From Lysobacter changpingensis (GTDB lineage: Bacteria > Pseudomonadota > Gammaproteobacteria > Xanthomonadales > Xanthomonadaceae), in contig NZ_JADWPE010000002.1 of the NCBI RefSeq assembly GCF_017308985.1, forward strand, positions 434,001-498,000: a stretch of DNA of 64,000 bases. Reading direction: 5' to 3'. The stretch's first letter is position 1. Each line of letters starts with the position of its first letter. The notes beneath the pieces are model-generated. The model worked only from the letters and a program-made list of their open reading frames with translations, searched no databases and was not told the DNA's origin. Made by a program: the position numbers and the translations under genes. Positions 8,141 through 17,482 of the stretch are shown in pieces.

Positions 8141-8581
8141 ATGCCAGAAGCTTCCCCCCCGCCCCCCAGCCTGTGCACCTGCTTCCGCCTGCGCAAACTC
8201 TCGCGCCTGGTGACGCAGCGCTACGACCGCGAGCTCGCCGCGGCCGGCATCAATCTCAACCAGTATTCGATCCTGCGCCGCGCCGCGCGCACGCCGCAGA
8301 CGGTCGGCGCACTGGCGCGCGAGATCGGCATGGACCGCACCACGCTCAGCCGCGATCTCAAGCCGCTGATCGCCGCCGGCTGGATCGACCTGGCCAGCAG
8401 CGGCGAGGACGCGCGCGCGAAGCTGGTGCGCGTCAAACCGGCCGGAAAACGTCTGCTGGAACGCGCCCAGCCGCTGTGGCGCAGGGCGCAGGACGAAATC
8501 GACACGCGTCTCGGCGCCACCGCCGTCGCGGCGCTGCACTCCCACCTCGATCGCGCGATGGCGCGGATGGAAGCCGAATGA
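8141..8581 (+). CDS. MarR-family transcriptional regulator
   Basis: A 146-residue winged-helix regulator. The family pattern is clear: the dimerising N-terminal helix, then LNQYSILRRA, the DNA-recognition helices around residues 55-85 (AREIGMDRTTLSRDLKPL) and the wing with DARAKLVRV. It begins with a proline-rich stretch and CTCFRLRKLSR. The stop overlaps the ATG of the following MFS gene (ATGA), so regulator and transporter form one operon, and the exporter is the likely regulated target. The inducing ligand cannot be read from sequence. Confidence 0.9.
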   Translation: MPEASPPPPSLCTCFRLRKLSRLVTQRYDRELAAAGINLNQYSILRRAARTPQTVGALAREIGMDRTTLSRDLKPLIAAGWIDLASSGEDARAKLVRVKPAGKRLLERAQPLWRRAQDEIDTRLGATAVAALHSHLDRAMARMEAE

Positions 8582-9828
8582 ACACGTCCCACGCCGCGCC
8601 GCACGCCATGCGTTACTGGCCGCTGGTGCTCGCCGCCACGGCGATGCTGATGATCACCATGGGCGTGCGGCAATCGATGGGCCTGTTCGTTGCGCCGATC
8701 GGCCGCAGCACGGGCCTGACCGTCGCGCAGATCAGTTTCGCGCTGGCGATCGGACAGTTCGTCTGGGGCGCGGTGCAGCCGGTGTTCGGCGCGATCGCCG
8801 ACCAGCGCGGCCCCGGTCGCGTGCTCGTCGCCGGCGGCGTGCTGCTGGCCGCGGGCATGGTGCTGGCGCCCGCGCTCGCATCGGAATGGGGACTGCTGCT
8901 CACCTTGGGCGTGCTCAGCGCGGCCGGCGCGGGCGCGGGCAGTTTTTCCATCCTGATCGGCGCCACCGCCCAGCACATGCCGGCGGAAAAACGCTCGATG
9001 GCGGCGGGCGTGATCAACGCCGGCGGATCGTTCGGCCAGTTCCTGTTCGCGCCACTGGTGCAGGCGGTGATCAGCGCCGCCGGATGGGCCGCGGCGATGT
9101 GGACGCTCGCCGTCTCGGCGCTGGCGACCTTGCCGCTCGCATGGCCGCTGCGTCGCCGCGCGGGCGATGCGGTGCACGTCGCGCGCGCGGCGGCGCCCGG
9201 CATTTCGTTGCGCGAACAGCTGCGCATCGCCGCGCGCGATCGCAGTTACTGGATGCTGCACCTGGGCTTCTTCACCTGCGGCGTGCACATCGCGTTCCTA
9301 GTCACGCACCTGCCGGGCGAGATCGCGTTGTGCGGCCTGCCGGCGAGCGTCTCGGCCGTGTCGCTCGCGCTGATCGGGCTGTTCAACGTCGGCGGCAGCC
9401 TCGCGGCGGGCTGGCTCGGCCAGCGCTTCCGCATGAAGACCCTGCTCGCCGCGATGTACGCCAGTCGCGCGTTGCTGATCGCGATCTACCTCGTCTCGCC
9501 GCCGACGCCACTGACGTTCTTCCTGTTCTCCGCCGGCCTGGGCCTGACCTGGCTGGCGACGGTCCCGCCGACGGCGGGCCTGGTCGGCAAGCTGTTCGGC
9601 GCGCGTTATCTCGGCACGCTGTTCGGGTTGACGTTGTTGTCGCACCAGCTCGGCGGCTTCTTCGGCGCGTGGGTCGGCGGACTGGTGCTGGAGCGCTTCG
9701 GCGATTACAGCTGGATGTGGTACGCCGACATGGCACTGGCGCTGATCGCCGCCGCCGCGAACCTGCCCATCCGCGAGGCCGCGCCGATGACGATGCGCGC
9801 CCCCGCGCCGCAACCGGAGGCCACGTGA
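8578..9828 (+). CDS. Major facilitator superfamily transporter
   Basis: A 416-residue inner-membrane protein with twelve predicted hydrophobic segments and the MFS loop motif between helices 2 and 3 (GAIADQRGPGRVL). The helix-1 stretch ITMGVRQSMGLFV resembles the monocarboxylate/oxalate-formate antiporter-like branch. It is translationally coupled to the upstream MarR gene, which points to efflux or uptake of a small aromatic or organic acid sensed by MarR. The substrate is not identifiable. A cupin gene follows directly and probably belongs to the same transcript. Confidence 0.88.
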   Translation: MNTSHAAPHAMRYWPLVLAATAMLMITMGVRQSMGLFVAPIGRSTGLTVAQISFALAIGQFVWGAVQPVFGAIADQRGPGRVLVAGGVLLAAGMVLAPALASEWGLLLTLGVLSAAGAGAGSFSILIGATAQHMPAEKRSMAAGVINAGGSFGQFLFAPLVQAVISAAGWAAAMWTLAVSALATLPLAWPLRRRAGDAVHVARAAAPGISLREQLRIAARDRSYWMLHLGFFTCGVHIAFLVTHLPGEIALCGLPASVSAVSLALIGLFNVGGSLAAGWLGQRFRMKTLLAAMYASRALLIAIYLVSPPTPLTFFLFSAGLGLTWLATVPPTAGLVGKLFGARYLGTLFGLTLLSHQLGGFFGAWVGGLVLERFGDYSWMWYADMALALIAAAANLPIREAAPMTMRAPAPQPEAT

Positions 9829-9830
9829 GC

Positions 9831-10205
9831 ATGCATGACGAAGACAGACGCGATGAAGGCGCGATCGACCTGGAGGCGAAGCTCGCCACGTTCGACGAAC
9901 ACTGGCGGCCGCGCACCGTCGCGACCTTCAACGGCCACGACATCATGGTGGTGAAGGTGAAGGGCGAGTTCGTGTGGCACTCGCACGCGGACACCGACGA
10001 TCTCTTCCTGGTGCTGCACGGCCGCGTGCGCATCGAACTGCGCGACCGCCACGTCGAGCTCGGCCCGGGCGAGCTGTTCGTCGTGCCGCGCGGCGTCGAG
10101 CATCGTCCGGTCGCCGTCGAGGAAGCGCACCTGATGCTGATCGAACCGACCGGCACGCCGAACACGGGCAATGCAGCCACGGCGGCGCAGCGTCGGGTGA
10201 TCTAG
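9831..10205 (+). CDS. Small cupin-domain protein
   Basis: A 124-residue single-domain cupin. The metal-binding motif FVWHSHADTDDLFLVLHG begins near residue 44, and the second motif GELFVVPRGVEHRPV near residue 82. Small cupins of this kind bind a metal and either catalyse minor reactions or sense a ligand; this one cannot be given a substrate. The start could be ATG 9831 or GTG 9825, the latter overlapping the MFS stop; both give nearly the same protein. It follows the marR-MFS pair without a gap and converges on zur. Confidence 0.82.
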   Translation: MHDEDRRDEGAIDLEAKLATFDEHWRPRTVATFNGHDIMVVKVKGEFVWHSHADTDDLFLVLHGRVRIELRDRHVELGPGELFVVPRGVEHRPVAVEEAHLMLIEPTGTPNTGNAATAAQRRVI

Positions 10206-10228
10206 GGGCGCTTTGCGCTCCCGGCGAC

Positions 10229-10717
10229 TCAGGCCTCGGCGCGCGCGCACGCCGCGCACACGCCATGCACTTCCAGCGTCTGCGCCTGCGGCGTGAAGCC
10301 CAGTTCGCGCGCGCGACGGTCCAGCGTTTCCACGATGCGCTCGTCCTCCAGCTCCGTCGCCGACTGGCAGCGGTCGCAGATCAGGAACGGCACCGCATGC
10401 TGCGCCGCGCCCGGGTGGTGGCAACCGACGAAGGCGTTGATCGAGGCGAGCTTGTGGATGAAGCCGTGTTCGAGCAGGAAATCCAGCGCGCGATACACCG
10501 TCGGCGGCGCCGCGGCGTCGTGCGTGGCCTTCATCTGGTCGAGCAGCTCGTAGGCCTTCACCGGGCGGCCGGCATCGGCGATCAGGCGCAACGCGTGCGC
10601 GCGGATCGGAGTCAGGCGCAGGCCGCGGGCCTCGCACGCGCGCTCGACCTCGTGCACGAAGGCGTCGCCGTCGTGGACGTGGTGGGTCGGGTCGGTGCAG
10701 GCGTGATGGTGGCTCAT
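10229..10717 (-). CDS. zur: Zinc uptake regulator, Fur family
   Basis: A 162-residue Fur-family repressor that binds DNA when loaded with zinc. The histidine-rich N-terminus (MSHHHACTDPTHHVHD) is followed by the winged helix (RLTPIRAHALRLI; PTVYRALDFLLEHGFIHKL) and the metal sites: FVGCHHPGAAQHA, the structural pair ICDRCQ and the C-terminal CAAC. The extended His-rich ends and CDRC...CAAC arrangement favour Zur over Fur. A matching Zur box sits 4.4 kb away before the znuD-like gene. It lies 30 bases downstream of gltX on the same strand. Confidence 0.88.
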   Translation of the reverse strand: MSHHHACTDPTHHVHDGDAFVHEVERACEARGLRLTPIRAHALRLIADAGRPVKAYELLDQMKATHDAAAPPTVYRALDFLLEHGFIHKLASINAFVGCHHPGAAQHAVPFLICDRCQSATELEDERIVETLDRRARELGFTPQAQTLEVHGVCAACARAEA

Positions 10718-10747
10718 GGGCGCGTTCCCGCTCGGGATACCGAGGAT

Positions 10748-12154
10748 TTAGGCCCCGGCCGGCACTTTTGCAAGGGCCGCGTCGATGCGCGCCAGGGCTT
10801 CGTCCTGCCCTGCCAGGTAGACGGTGTGCGAGATGTCCGGCGAGACCTGCGTGCCGGTGATCGCCACGCGCATCGGCTGGGCGACCTTGCCCATGCCGAT
10901 GCCCAGCGCCTCGGCGGTCGCATGCAGCGCGCCGGAGACGGCATCGGCGCTCCACGCGCCCAGCGCGGCCAGACGCTCGCGCGCGTCGGCCAGCGGCGCG
11001 CGCGCGGCAGCGGTCAGGTGCTTGGCGACGGCTGCATCGTCGTACTGCGTGAGCGGCTGGAACCACACGGCCGAGCGCTCGGCCATCTCCTTCAGCGTCT
11101 GCACGCGGTCGCGCAGCGCGACGACGAGGTCGCCGGCTGCGGGGCCCTTCGCAAGGTCGTAACCGGCGGCGCGCAGGTGCCATTCCAGATGCGTGGCGAC
11201 GTCGGCCGGCGCGTCGTTCTTCAGGTATTGCTGGTTGAGCCACCCGAGCTTGGCCGGATCCAGGCGCGAGGCCTTGGCGTTCACGTCCTTCAGGTCGAAC
11301 AGCGAGGTCATCTCCGCGATGGAGAAGATCTCCTGGTCGCCATGCGACCAGCCCAGGCGCACGAGGTAGTTGAGCAGCGCGTGCGGCAGGTAGCCCATCT
11401 CGCGGTACTGCATGACGTCGGCCGCGCCGGTGCGCTTGGACAGCTTGGCGCCCTGCTCGTCCAGGATCATCGGCAGGTGCGCGAAATGCGGCACCGTGGC
11501 GCCCAGCGCGCGATAGATGTTGATCTGGCGCGGCGTGTTGTTGACGTGGTCGTCGCCGCGCACCACGTCGGTGATGCGCATGTCGATGTCGTCGACGACC
11601 ACGGCGAAGTTGTAGGTCGGATAGCCATCGGAGCGGAAGATCACCAGGTCGTCGAGTTCGCTGTTGGCGATCTCGATGCGGCCCTTCACCTTGTCTTCCC
11701 ACACGACGGTCCCGTCCTGCGGGTTCTTGAAGCGGATGACGCGGTTGGGATCGTCGCGGAAGCCTTCGTTGCGATCGCGATACGCGCCGTTGTAGCGCGG
11801 CTTGTCGCCGGCGGCCATCGCCTTCTCGCGCATGGCCTCCAGTTCTTCCTTGGTTTCGTATGCGTAGTACGCGGTGCCGGCCGCGACCATCTGCTCGGCG
11901 ACCTCGCGGTAACGCTCCAGGCGCTGCGTCTGGTAGATCGGGCCTTCGTCGTAATCCAGGCCGAGCCACGCCATCGCCTCGAGGATGGCGTCGATCGCCG
12001 CCTGCGTGCTGCGCTCGCGATCGGTGTCCTCGATGCGCAGGACGAACTGCCCGCCGTGGCGACGCGCTTCCAGCCAGCAGTACAGCGCGGTGCGGGCGCC
12101 GCCGATGTGCAGGTAGCCGGTGGGACTGGGGGCGAAGCGGGTGCGGCTGGTCAT
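10748..12154 (-). CDS. gltX: Glutamate--tRNA ligase
   Basis: A class I aminoacyl-tRNA synthetase that charges tRNA-Glu. The 468-residue protein starts with the HIGH-type ATP site ([18 protein letters not shown], residues 8-25) and has the KMSKS-type loop as [10 protein letters not shown] near residue 240; the C-terminal all-helical anticodon-binding region is complete. The length is normal for a bacterial non-discriminating or discriminating GluRS. No tRNA gene is seen nearby. It diverges from lpxH and is followed by zur. Confidence 0.97.
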   Translation of the reverse strand: MTSRTRFAPSPTGYLHIGGARTALYCWLEARRHGGQFVLRIEDTDRERSTQAAIDAILEAMAWLGLDYDEGPIYQTQRLERYREVAEQMVAAGTAYYAYETKEELEAMREKAMAAGDKPRYNGAYRDRNEGFRDDPNRVIRFKNPQDGTVVWEDKVKGRIEIANSELDDLVIFRSDGYPTYNFAVVVDDIDMRITDVVRGDDHVNNTPRQINIYRALGATVPHFAHLPMILDEQGAKLSKRTGAADVMQYREMGYLPHALLNYLVRLGWSHGDQEIFSIAEMTSLFDLKDVNAKASRLDPAKLGWLNQQYLKNDAPADVATHLEWHLRAAGYDLAKGPAAGDLVVALRDRVQTLKEMAERSAVWFQPLTQYDDAAVAKHLTAAARAPLADARERLAALGAWSADAVSGALHATAEALGIGMGKVAQPMRVAITGTQVSPDISHTVYLAGQDEALARIDAALAKVPAGA

Positions 12155-12250
12155 GGGGCGTTCGTGCGGCGGAAAGCGGCGATTTTAACCGGAGCCGGCC
12201 CGCCGGGGCCGGATGCCGGCGGTCACGGGACGGGCTCCGGCGGCAGGCCC

Positions 12251-12256
12251 TAGAAT
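12251..12256 (+). promoter_or_regulatory. Putative -10 element (TAGAAT) of lpxH, leaderless layout
   Basis: TAGAAT ends six bases before the lpxH ATG at 12263, so transcription starting the usual distance downstream would begin at the start codon. The context (CCTAGAATCG) closely matches the hutI promoter (GCTAGAATCG). Confidence 0.5.
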
Positions 12257-12262
12257 CGCGGC

Positions 12263-13003
12263 ATGACGACCTTGTTCATCTCCGACGTCCACCTCGACGC
12301 CGAGCGTCCGCAGATTACCGAACTGTTCGGCCGTTTCCTCCGCTCCGAAGCCTACGGCGCCGACGCGCTGTACATCCTGGGCGATCTGTTCGAGGCGTGG
12401 GTCGGCGACGACGACCCGTCCGAAACCGGCGCCTTCGTCGCGCGCGAACTGCACGAACTGCAGGCCTCCGGCGTGCCGGTGCATTTCATCCGCGGCAACC
12501 GTGATTTCCTGCTTGGCGAGGACTTCGCGCAACGCGCCGGCATGCGAATCCTGCCGGACCCGTCGGTGGTGATGCTCTACGGCGAGCCGACGCTGATCAT
12601 GCACGGCGACACGCTGTGCACCGACGATCTCGCCTACCAGCAGTTCCGCGCGCAGACCCGTAATCCGCAGTGGCAGGCGCAGTTCCTCGCGCAGCCGCTG
12701 GCGGCGCGCGTCGCCTTCGCGCAACAGGCCCGCGCCGCGAGCCGCGCGCACCAGAGCGGGCTGAAGCAGCAGGGCACGATGGAAACCATCACCGACGTCT
12801 CGCCGGCGACGGTGGAAAGCACGTTCGGCCGTTATGGACTGTCGCGCATCATCCACGGCCACACGCATCGCCCGGCGGTGCATGAGCTGATGATCGAAGG
12901 TCGCCCGTGCGAGCGCATCGTGCTCGGCGACTGGTACGACCACGGGTCCGTGCTGCGGGTGAGCCGGAAAGGGTTCGAGTTATGCGGGTTGGCGATGCAG
13001 TGA
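12263..13003 (+). CDS. lpxH: UDP-2,3-diacylglucosamine diphosphatase
   Basis: Hydrolyses UDP-2,3-diacylglucosamine to lipid X and UMP in lipid A synthesis, at the inner face of the membrane. The 246-residue calcineurin-like phosphoesterase has all metal motifs: ISDVHLD (residues 6-12), [32 protein letters not shown] and HGHTHRP near residue 195. The size is normal. It is a single gene between gltX (divergent) and the DUF455 gene (convergent). Confidence 0.96.
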   Translation: MTTLFISDVHLDAERPQITELFGRFLRSEAYGADALYILGDLFEAWVGDDDPSETGAFVARELHELQASGVPVHFIRGNRDFLLGEDFAQRAGMRILPDPSVVMLYGEPTLIMHGDTLCTDDLAYQQFRAQTRNPQWQAQFLAQPLAARVAFAQQARAASRAHQSGLKQQGTMETITDVSPATVESTFGRYGLSRIIHGHTHRPAVHELMIEGRPCERIVLGDWYDHGSVLRVSRKGFELCGLAMQ

Positions 13004-13092
13004 CAGGTTTGTCGCCCTGACAGCGTCGTCCCGGTAAAGGGCGGGATGACGTGACGTCTTCGCCGGGATCAGCCCGGCAACCAGCCGCCGCA

Positions 13093-13896
13093 TCAGCCCG
13101 CCAGCTTCTCCAACGCTTCCAGTTCCTCAGGCCCGAAGCCCGCCGCACTGCGCGCTTCATGATTGAACGGCCCGTACAACACCGCGCGCGCGTACTCGGC
13201 CAGCAATTCGCGGAAGCGCGGCACCGGATCCACGCCCGCGCGTTCGCAATACCAGCGGAACCAGCGCGAACCCGCGGCGACGTGCGCCACTTCCTCGCGC
13301 AGGATGACTTCGAGGATCGCGACCGTCGCTTCGTCGCCCATCGCGCGCAGCTTCACGATCATGCCCGGAGTAACGTCCAAGCCGCGCGCTTCCAGCACGC
13401 GCGGCACCAGCGCCATGCGCGCCAGGCCGTCGTGCGCGGTTTTCTCGGCCATTTCCCACAGGCCGTTGTGCGCGTCGAAATCACCGTAGTCGTGGCCGAA
13501 CTCGCGCAGCCGCGCACGCAGCATCGTGAAGTGCCGCGCCTCGTCGTTCGCGACGCTTACCCAGTCGGCATAGAAATCATGCGGCAGGCCGCGAAAGCGG
13601 TACGCCGCGTCCCACGCCAGGTCGATCGCGTTGAACTCGATGTGCGCGATGGCGTGGATGAACGCCGCGCGTCCTTCGTTGCTGCCGAAGCCGCGCCGGG
13701 GAAGATCGCGCGGATGCACGAGCAGCGGACGCCCGGGGCGGCCCGGCATGCGGATCGCCTCCGGTTCCGGCGCATCGCCGGGAATCGTGAGTTCTCCGCG
13801 CGAGAACGCTTCGGCGGCTGCGAACGTCGCCGCGACCTTCGCGTCCGGCGACGCCGCATCGAGGCAGGCGCGCGCGGCGTCGAACAGCGACGTCAT
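13093..13896 (-). CDS. DUF455-family ferritin-like protein
   Basis: A 267-residue protein of the DUF455 family, which has a ferritin-like four-helix fold with a probable two-metal site. Visible candidate ligands are in AIAHIEFNAIDLAWD (His-x-x-Glu), ANDEARHFTMLRARL (Glu-x-x-His) and LREEVAHVAAG (Glu...His). Relatives are sometimes annotated as rhamnosyltransferase or tRNA hydroxylase-like, without firm support. The start at 13896 gives MTSLFDAARACL, with the start four bases inside the end of the purF-rraB run. It is the last gene of that run. Confidence 0.8.
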   Translation of the reverse strand: MTSLFDAARACLDAASPDAKVAATFAAAEAFSRGELTIPGDAPEPEAIRMPGRPGRPLLVHPRDLPRRGFGSNEGRAAFIHAIAHIEFNAIDLAWDAAYRFRGLPHDFYADWVSVANDEARHFTMLRARLREFGHDYGDFDAHNGLWEMAEKTAHDGLARMALVPRVLEARGLDVTPGMIVKLRAMGDEATVAILEVILREEVAHVAAGSRWFRWYCERAGVDPVPRFRELLAEYARAVLYGPFNHEARSAAGFGPEELEALEKLAG

Positions 13897-13900
13897 GGCG

Positions 13901-14257
13901 TCAGTGCGCGGCGGGATCGGCCGGCGAGCAGCCCCAGCCGTCGGCGAATCCGCCGAAGGTTCCGGCCAGATCGGCGAATTCGCGCTCCATCGCGGTGATG
14001 GCCGCATGCGACGGCGCCATGATGCGCACCACGCACACCTGCCACACGTCTTCCTCGTCGACCTCGGGTTCGTCCACCGACACGAACGGCTTCTCCGCCG
14101 CGGCTGCCGCGAACGCCTCCGCCTGCGATTCGTCGTCGAAAACGTGGAAGAACTCGATCGGCCGTTCCAGCGTGAGGTCGTCGCCGTCGTCGAGCATGCG
14201 GCGCAGGACTTCGCCGTTTTCGTCGTCCGGAATCATCGCCCGCTGCAGTTCGCGCAC
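13901..14257 (-). CDS. rraB: Ribonuclease E inhibitor RraB-family protein
   Basis: A 118-residue acidic protein of the RraB family, which in E. coli binds the C-terminal scaffold of RNase E and changes degradosome composition. The order of motifs is typical: DDENGEVLRRMLDDGDDL, then the hydrophobic strand IEFFHVF and a Glu/Asp-rich centre. It ends in WGC and lies one base after the purF stop, so it is translated from the same transcript. The start at 14257 has no better alternative. Regulation of RNA decay is inferred from the family only. Confidence 0.82.
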   Translation of the reverse strand: MRELQRAMIPDDENGEVLRRMLDDGDDLTLERPIEFFHVFDDESQAEAFAAAAAEKPFVSVDEPEVDEEDVWQVCVVRIMAPSHAAITAMEREFADLAGTFGGFADGWGCSPADPAAH

Positions 14258-14258
14258 C

Positions 14259-15725
14259 TCACGCCCTCCGCGTCTTCTTCGCCTCGTCCGAACGCAGCTG
14301 CTGGATGCGCTCGAAATAACCCGGCTCGATGCCGGTGACGTATTCGCCGTTGAAGCAGGACGAATCGAAGTGGCTGATGCGCTGTTTCGGGCCGGACACG
14401 GCTTCTTCCAGGTCCGACAGGTCCTGGTAGATCAGCCAGTCCACGCCGAGCAGCTTCTCGACTTCGTCGTCCGTGCGGCCGTGCGCGACGAGCTCCTCGG
14501 CCGACGGCATGTCGATGCCGTACACATTCGGATAGCGCACGGCGGGCGCGGCGGAGGCGAGATACACCTTCCGCGCACCGGCGTCGCGCGCCATCTGCAC
14601 GATCTGCTTCGACGTCGTGCCGCGCACGATCGAGTCGTCGACCAGCAGCACGACGCGGTTGCGGAATTCCAGCGGGATCGGATTGAGCTTGCGGCGCACC
14701 GACTTCGCGCGCTCACCCTGCCCCGGCATGATGAAGGTGCGGCCGACGTAGCGGTTCTTGATGAAGCCCTCGCGGTACTTCACGCCGATGACGTTGGCGA
14801 TTTCCAGTGCCGCATCGCGCGAGGTGTCGGGAATCGGGATGACCGTGTCGATGTCGTGGTCCGGACGCAGGCGCAGGATCTTCTCGCCGAGCTTCTGGCC
14901 CATGCGCATGCGCGCCTTGTGCACCGAGACCTCGTCCATCATCGAATCCGGACGCGCGAAGTACACGTATTCGAAGATGCACGGCGTGTGCTCGCGAGGC
15001 TCGGCGCACTGGCGCGTGAACAGCTCGCCGCGCGGCGTGACGACGATGCCCTCGCCGGGGCGCACGTCGCGCACGCGTTCGAAACCGAGCAGGTCGAGCG
15101 CGACCGATTCCGACGCCACGGCATATTCGTCCTGCCCGCCGCTGTTTCGCTTGCCCAGCACCAGCGGACGGATGCCGTTGGGATCGCGGAACGCCACCAG
15201 CCCCAGGCCCAGCACCGTCGCGACCACGGCGAAACCGCCGACGCAGCGACGGTGCACGCCTTCGATCGCGCGGAACGCGGCGTCGGGGTTCAGCGCCTTG
15301 GTCGCGTCCAGCTCGTGCGCGAACACGTTGAGCAGCACTTCGGAATCGGATTCGGTGTTGACGTTGCGGCGATCCTGTTCGAACACCTCGCGACGCAGCG
15401 TGTCGGTGTTGATCAGGTTGCCGTTGTGCGCCAGCGCGATGCCGAACGGCGAGTTCACGTAGAACGGCTGCGCCTCGTCGGAGCCTTCGCTGCCCGCGGT
15501 GGGATAGCGGCAGTGCGCGATGCCGACGCGACCTTCCAGCAGCGACATCGAGTTCTCGTCGAACACGTCGCTGACCAGCCCGTTGCCCTTGTGCACGCGC
15601 AGCTTGCTGCCGTTCGCCGTGGCGATGCCGGCGGCGTCCTGGCCGCGATGCTGCAGCACCGTCAGGCCGTCGTAGAGCTGCGCCGCGACGTCGTTGTGGC
15701 CGACGATACCGAGAATGCCGCACAT
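14259..15725 (-). CDS. purF: Amidophosphoribosyltransferase
   Basis: Catalyses the first committed step of purine synthesis, transferring the glutamine amide to PRPP. The 488-residue enzyme starts with the nucleophile Cys2 (MCGILGIVG), with the Ntn glutaminase half ahead of the phosphoribosyltransferase half, which carries the PRPP site [19 protein letters not shown] near residue 360. Other expected pieces are [12 protein letters not shown] and [11 protein letters not shown]. Length fits E. coli PurF. It sits in the conserved order folC-dedD-cvpA-purF. Confidence 0.97.
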   Translation of the reverse strand: MCGILGIVGHNDVAAQLYDGLTVLQHRGQDAAGIATANGSKLRVHKGNGLVSDVFDENSMSLLEGRVGIAHCRYPTAGSEGSDEAQPFYVNSPFGIALAHNGNLINTDTLRREVFEQDRRNVNTESDSEVLLNVFAHELDATKALNPDAAFRAIEGVHRRCVGGFAVVATVLGLGLVAFRDPNGIRPLVLGKRNSGGQDEYAVASESVALDLLGFERVRDVRPGEGIVVTPRGELFTRQCAEPREHTPCIFEYVYFARPDSMMDEVSVHKARMRMGQKLGEKILRLRPDHDIDTVIPIPDTSRDAALEIANVIGVKYREGFIKNRYVGRTFIMPGQGERAKSVRRKLNPIPLEFRNRVVLLVDDSIVRGTTSKQIVQMARDAGARKVYLASAAPAVRYPNVYGIDMPSAEELVAHGRTDDEVEKLLGVDWLIYQDLSDLEEAVSGPKQRISHFDSSCFNGEYVTGIEPGYFERIQQLRSDEAKKTRRA

Positions 15726-15765
15726 GATGATGAGTCCTGCTGTGAAGTTGTTTGGTGCGCGGCCG

Positions 15766-16344
15766 TCAGGCCTCGCTGACCGGCGCCGGCAGGGCCGGCG
15801 TGGTCTCCGGCGTCACCGCCGGGGGAAGTCCGCCGGAATCCGCCGGCGCATGACCGTCCAGGTCGACGTGTTCGGCGGCCCATTCGGGCAGCCACGCGCG
15901 CATCCACCGCGCACCCGGCACGAACACCGGCACCACCTGCGAGCGCTGCCATTCCGGCTCGCGCGGCATCGCGGTGAGGCCGGCCAGCAGCACCAGCACG
16001 CAGGCGACGAACGCCCCGCGCGCGATGCCGAGCACCAGGCCGAGCATGCGGTCGAGCCCGGACAGCCCGACCGACTGCACCAGCTTGCGCACCAGCCAGC
16101 CGACCAGGCCGACCACGACCAGCACGCCGATGAAGCACAACGCGTAACCGCCGAAGAGCTCGCCCGGGCCGATGTCGCCGTCGCCCGACAGGATCAGCCC
16201 GACGTCGGCGCCGAAATGGAACGCCGCCCAGCCCGCCAGCAACCACGCGATGAGCGAGGCGAGCACGCCGACGAAGCCGCGCATCAGCCCGAACAGCGCC
16301 GATACCGCGACCACCGCCAGCAGCACCCAGTCGATCGCGCCCAT
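15766..16344 (-). CDS. cvpA: CvpA-family inner-membrane protein
   Basis: A 192-residue protein with four hydrophobic helices (first at residues 4-20, then around 25-45, 65-85 and 100-120), starting [19 protein letters not shown], the typical CvpA opening. In E. coli it is needed for colicin V export and envelope integrity, and it always accompanies purF. A Pro-rich hydrophilic tail of about 40 residues follows the last helix. It lies 40 bases upstream of purF. Confidence 0.93.
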   Translation of the reverse strand: MGAIDWVLLAVVAVSALFGLMRGFVGVLASLIAWLLAGWAAFHFGADVGLILSGDGDIGPGELFGGYALCFIGVLVVVGLVGWLVRKLVQSVGLSGLDRMLGLVLGIARGAFVACVLVLLAGLTAMPREPEWQRSQVVPVFVPGARWMRAWLPEWAAEHVDLDGHAPADSGGLPPAVTPETTPALPAPVSEA

Positions 16345-16369
16345 GCGTCAGCTCACCGCCGAGATGGGG

Positions 16370-17401
16370 TCAGGGGTGCGGGCGGACAATGCCGCTCACG
16401 CCCAGCTTCGCCGCGACCTGCGCCCTGAGCTGGTCGGCTTCGCCGCGGCTGGCCACCGGCCCGACGCGAACGCGGTTCAGCACGCCCTTGTCGGTGCGGA
16501 CCTGCTCGACGAACGCGCTGAACCCCGACGCACGCGCGCGATCACGCAGCTTGTCGGCATCCGCGGCGCTGCCGAAGGCGCCCAGCTGGACGGCAAAGCC
16601 CACACCGGGCGCGCTCGGGCGCGCGGGGGCCGGCGTCCCGGCGGGCTTTTCGACCTTCGCGATGGGCTTCTCAACGGGTTTGCTGGCCGCGGGCCTGGCG
16701 GGTTCCGCCGGCAGCGGCGAGGGGGCCGACGTCGACGGGCGCGGAGCGGCCGCCGAAGCCTCCGACAGCGGGACCGGCGCGGACACCGGCGCCGTCCGGG
16801 CGGGAGCGGGCTGCGACGCGCTGGCGACGGGCTCGGCGGCCTCGGCGTCCAGCACGACGACCTTCGCGCCGACATCGCTGCGTACGCGACCGGACTGCAG
16901 GCGCGCGCCCTCGGCCTGCGCCTGGGTGGCGAACGGCCCGATGCGCACCCGGTGCAGCGTGCGACCGTTGCCGGGGACGGGTTCCTGGTAGGCGGGCAGC
17001 TGCGCGCCCAGCAGCGCCTTGATCACGCGGTCGGCGTCGGCCGCCGAGGCGTAGCTGCCGAAGCTCACGGCGTAGTTGCCGCCGCCGGTGGCGGCCGGCA
17101 TCGCATCCTGGGTCGGCGCGGGCGCGGTCGCGGTGGTGTCGACGGTCGGGAGCGTGTCGCCGGCGTCTTCACCGGCATCGGCGTTCATGCCGACGGCACC
17201 GCCGGCCGGCGCCTGGCCGGGGCTCACCAGCGGCAGTTCGCGGGTCTCGAAGTCGCCGCCGGGCGCGTTGGGCAGTTCGAGCGGGACATTGGACGCCCCG
17301 CTTTCGGGCGCCGGCCCCTTGATCAGCATCGGCAGGAAGATCACCGCCAGTGCGATCAACACGACCGCACCGATGACGCGCTGTTTCAGGGCAGGTTCCA
17401 T
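16370..17401 (-). CDS. SPOR-domain membrane protein with two SPOR repeats (DedD position)
   Basis: A 343-residue bitopic protein: cytoplasmic start, one membrane helix at about residues 10-27, then a long Pro/Ala-rich periplasmic linker. Two SPOR repeats are visible, near residues 110-180 (YAVSFGSYASAADADRV ... VRIGPFATQAQAEGAR) and 270-335 (GFAVQLGAFGSAADADKL ... VRVGPVASRGEADQLR). SPOR domains bind denuded glycan strands at the division septum. Position between folC and cvpA is that of dedD, which normally has one SPOR domain, so the second is a departure. Confidence 0.88.
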   Translation of the reverse strand: MEPALKQRVIGAVVLIALAVIFLPMLIKGPAPESGASNVPLELPNAPGGDFETRELPLVSPGQAPAGGAVGMNADAGEDAGDTLPTVDTTATAPAPTQDAMPAATGGGNYAVSFGSYASAADADRVIKALLGAQLPAYQEPVPGNGRTLHRVRIGPFATQAQAEGARLQSGRVRSDVGAKVVVLDAEAAEPVASASQPAPARTAPVSAPVPLSEASAAAPRPSTSAPSPLPAEPARPAASKPVEKPIAKVEKPAGTPAPARPSAPGVGFAVQLGAFGSAADADKLRDRARASGFSAFVEQVRTDKGVLNRVRVGPVASRGEADQLRAQVAAKLGVSGIVRPHP

Positions 17402-17482
17402 CGGTTCTCGTTTACCGCAGGCGGATTGCCGCGCGAATTATACCCTCGCGACCCGCCGGGACCGGCGCGGCGGCGGTCACGT

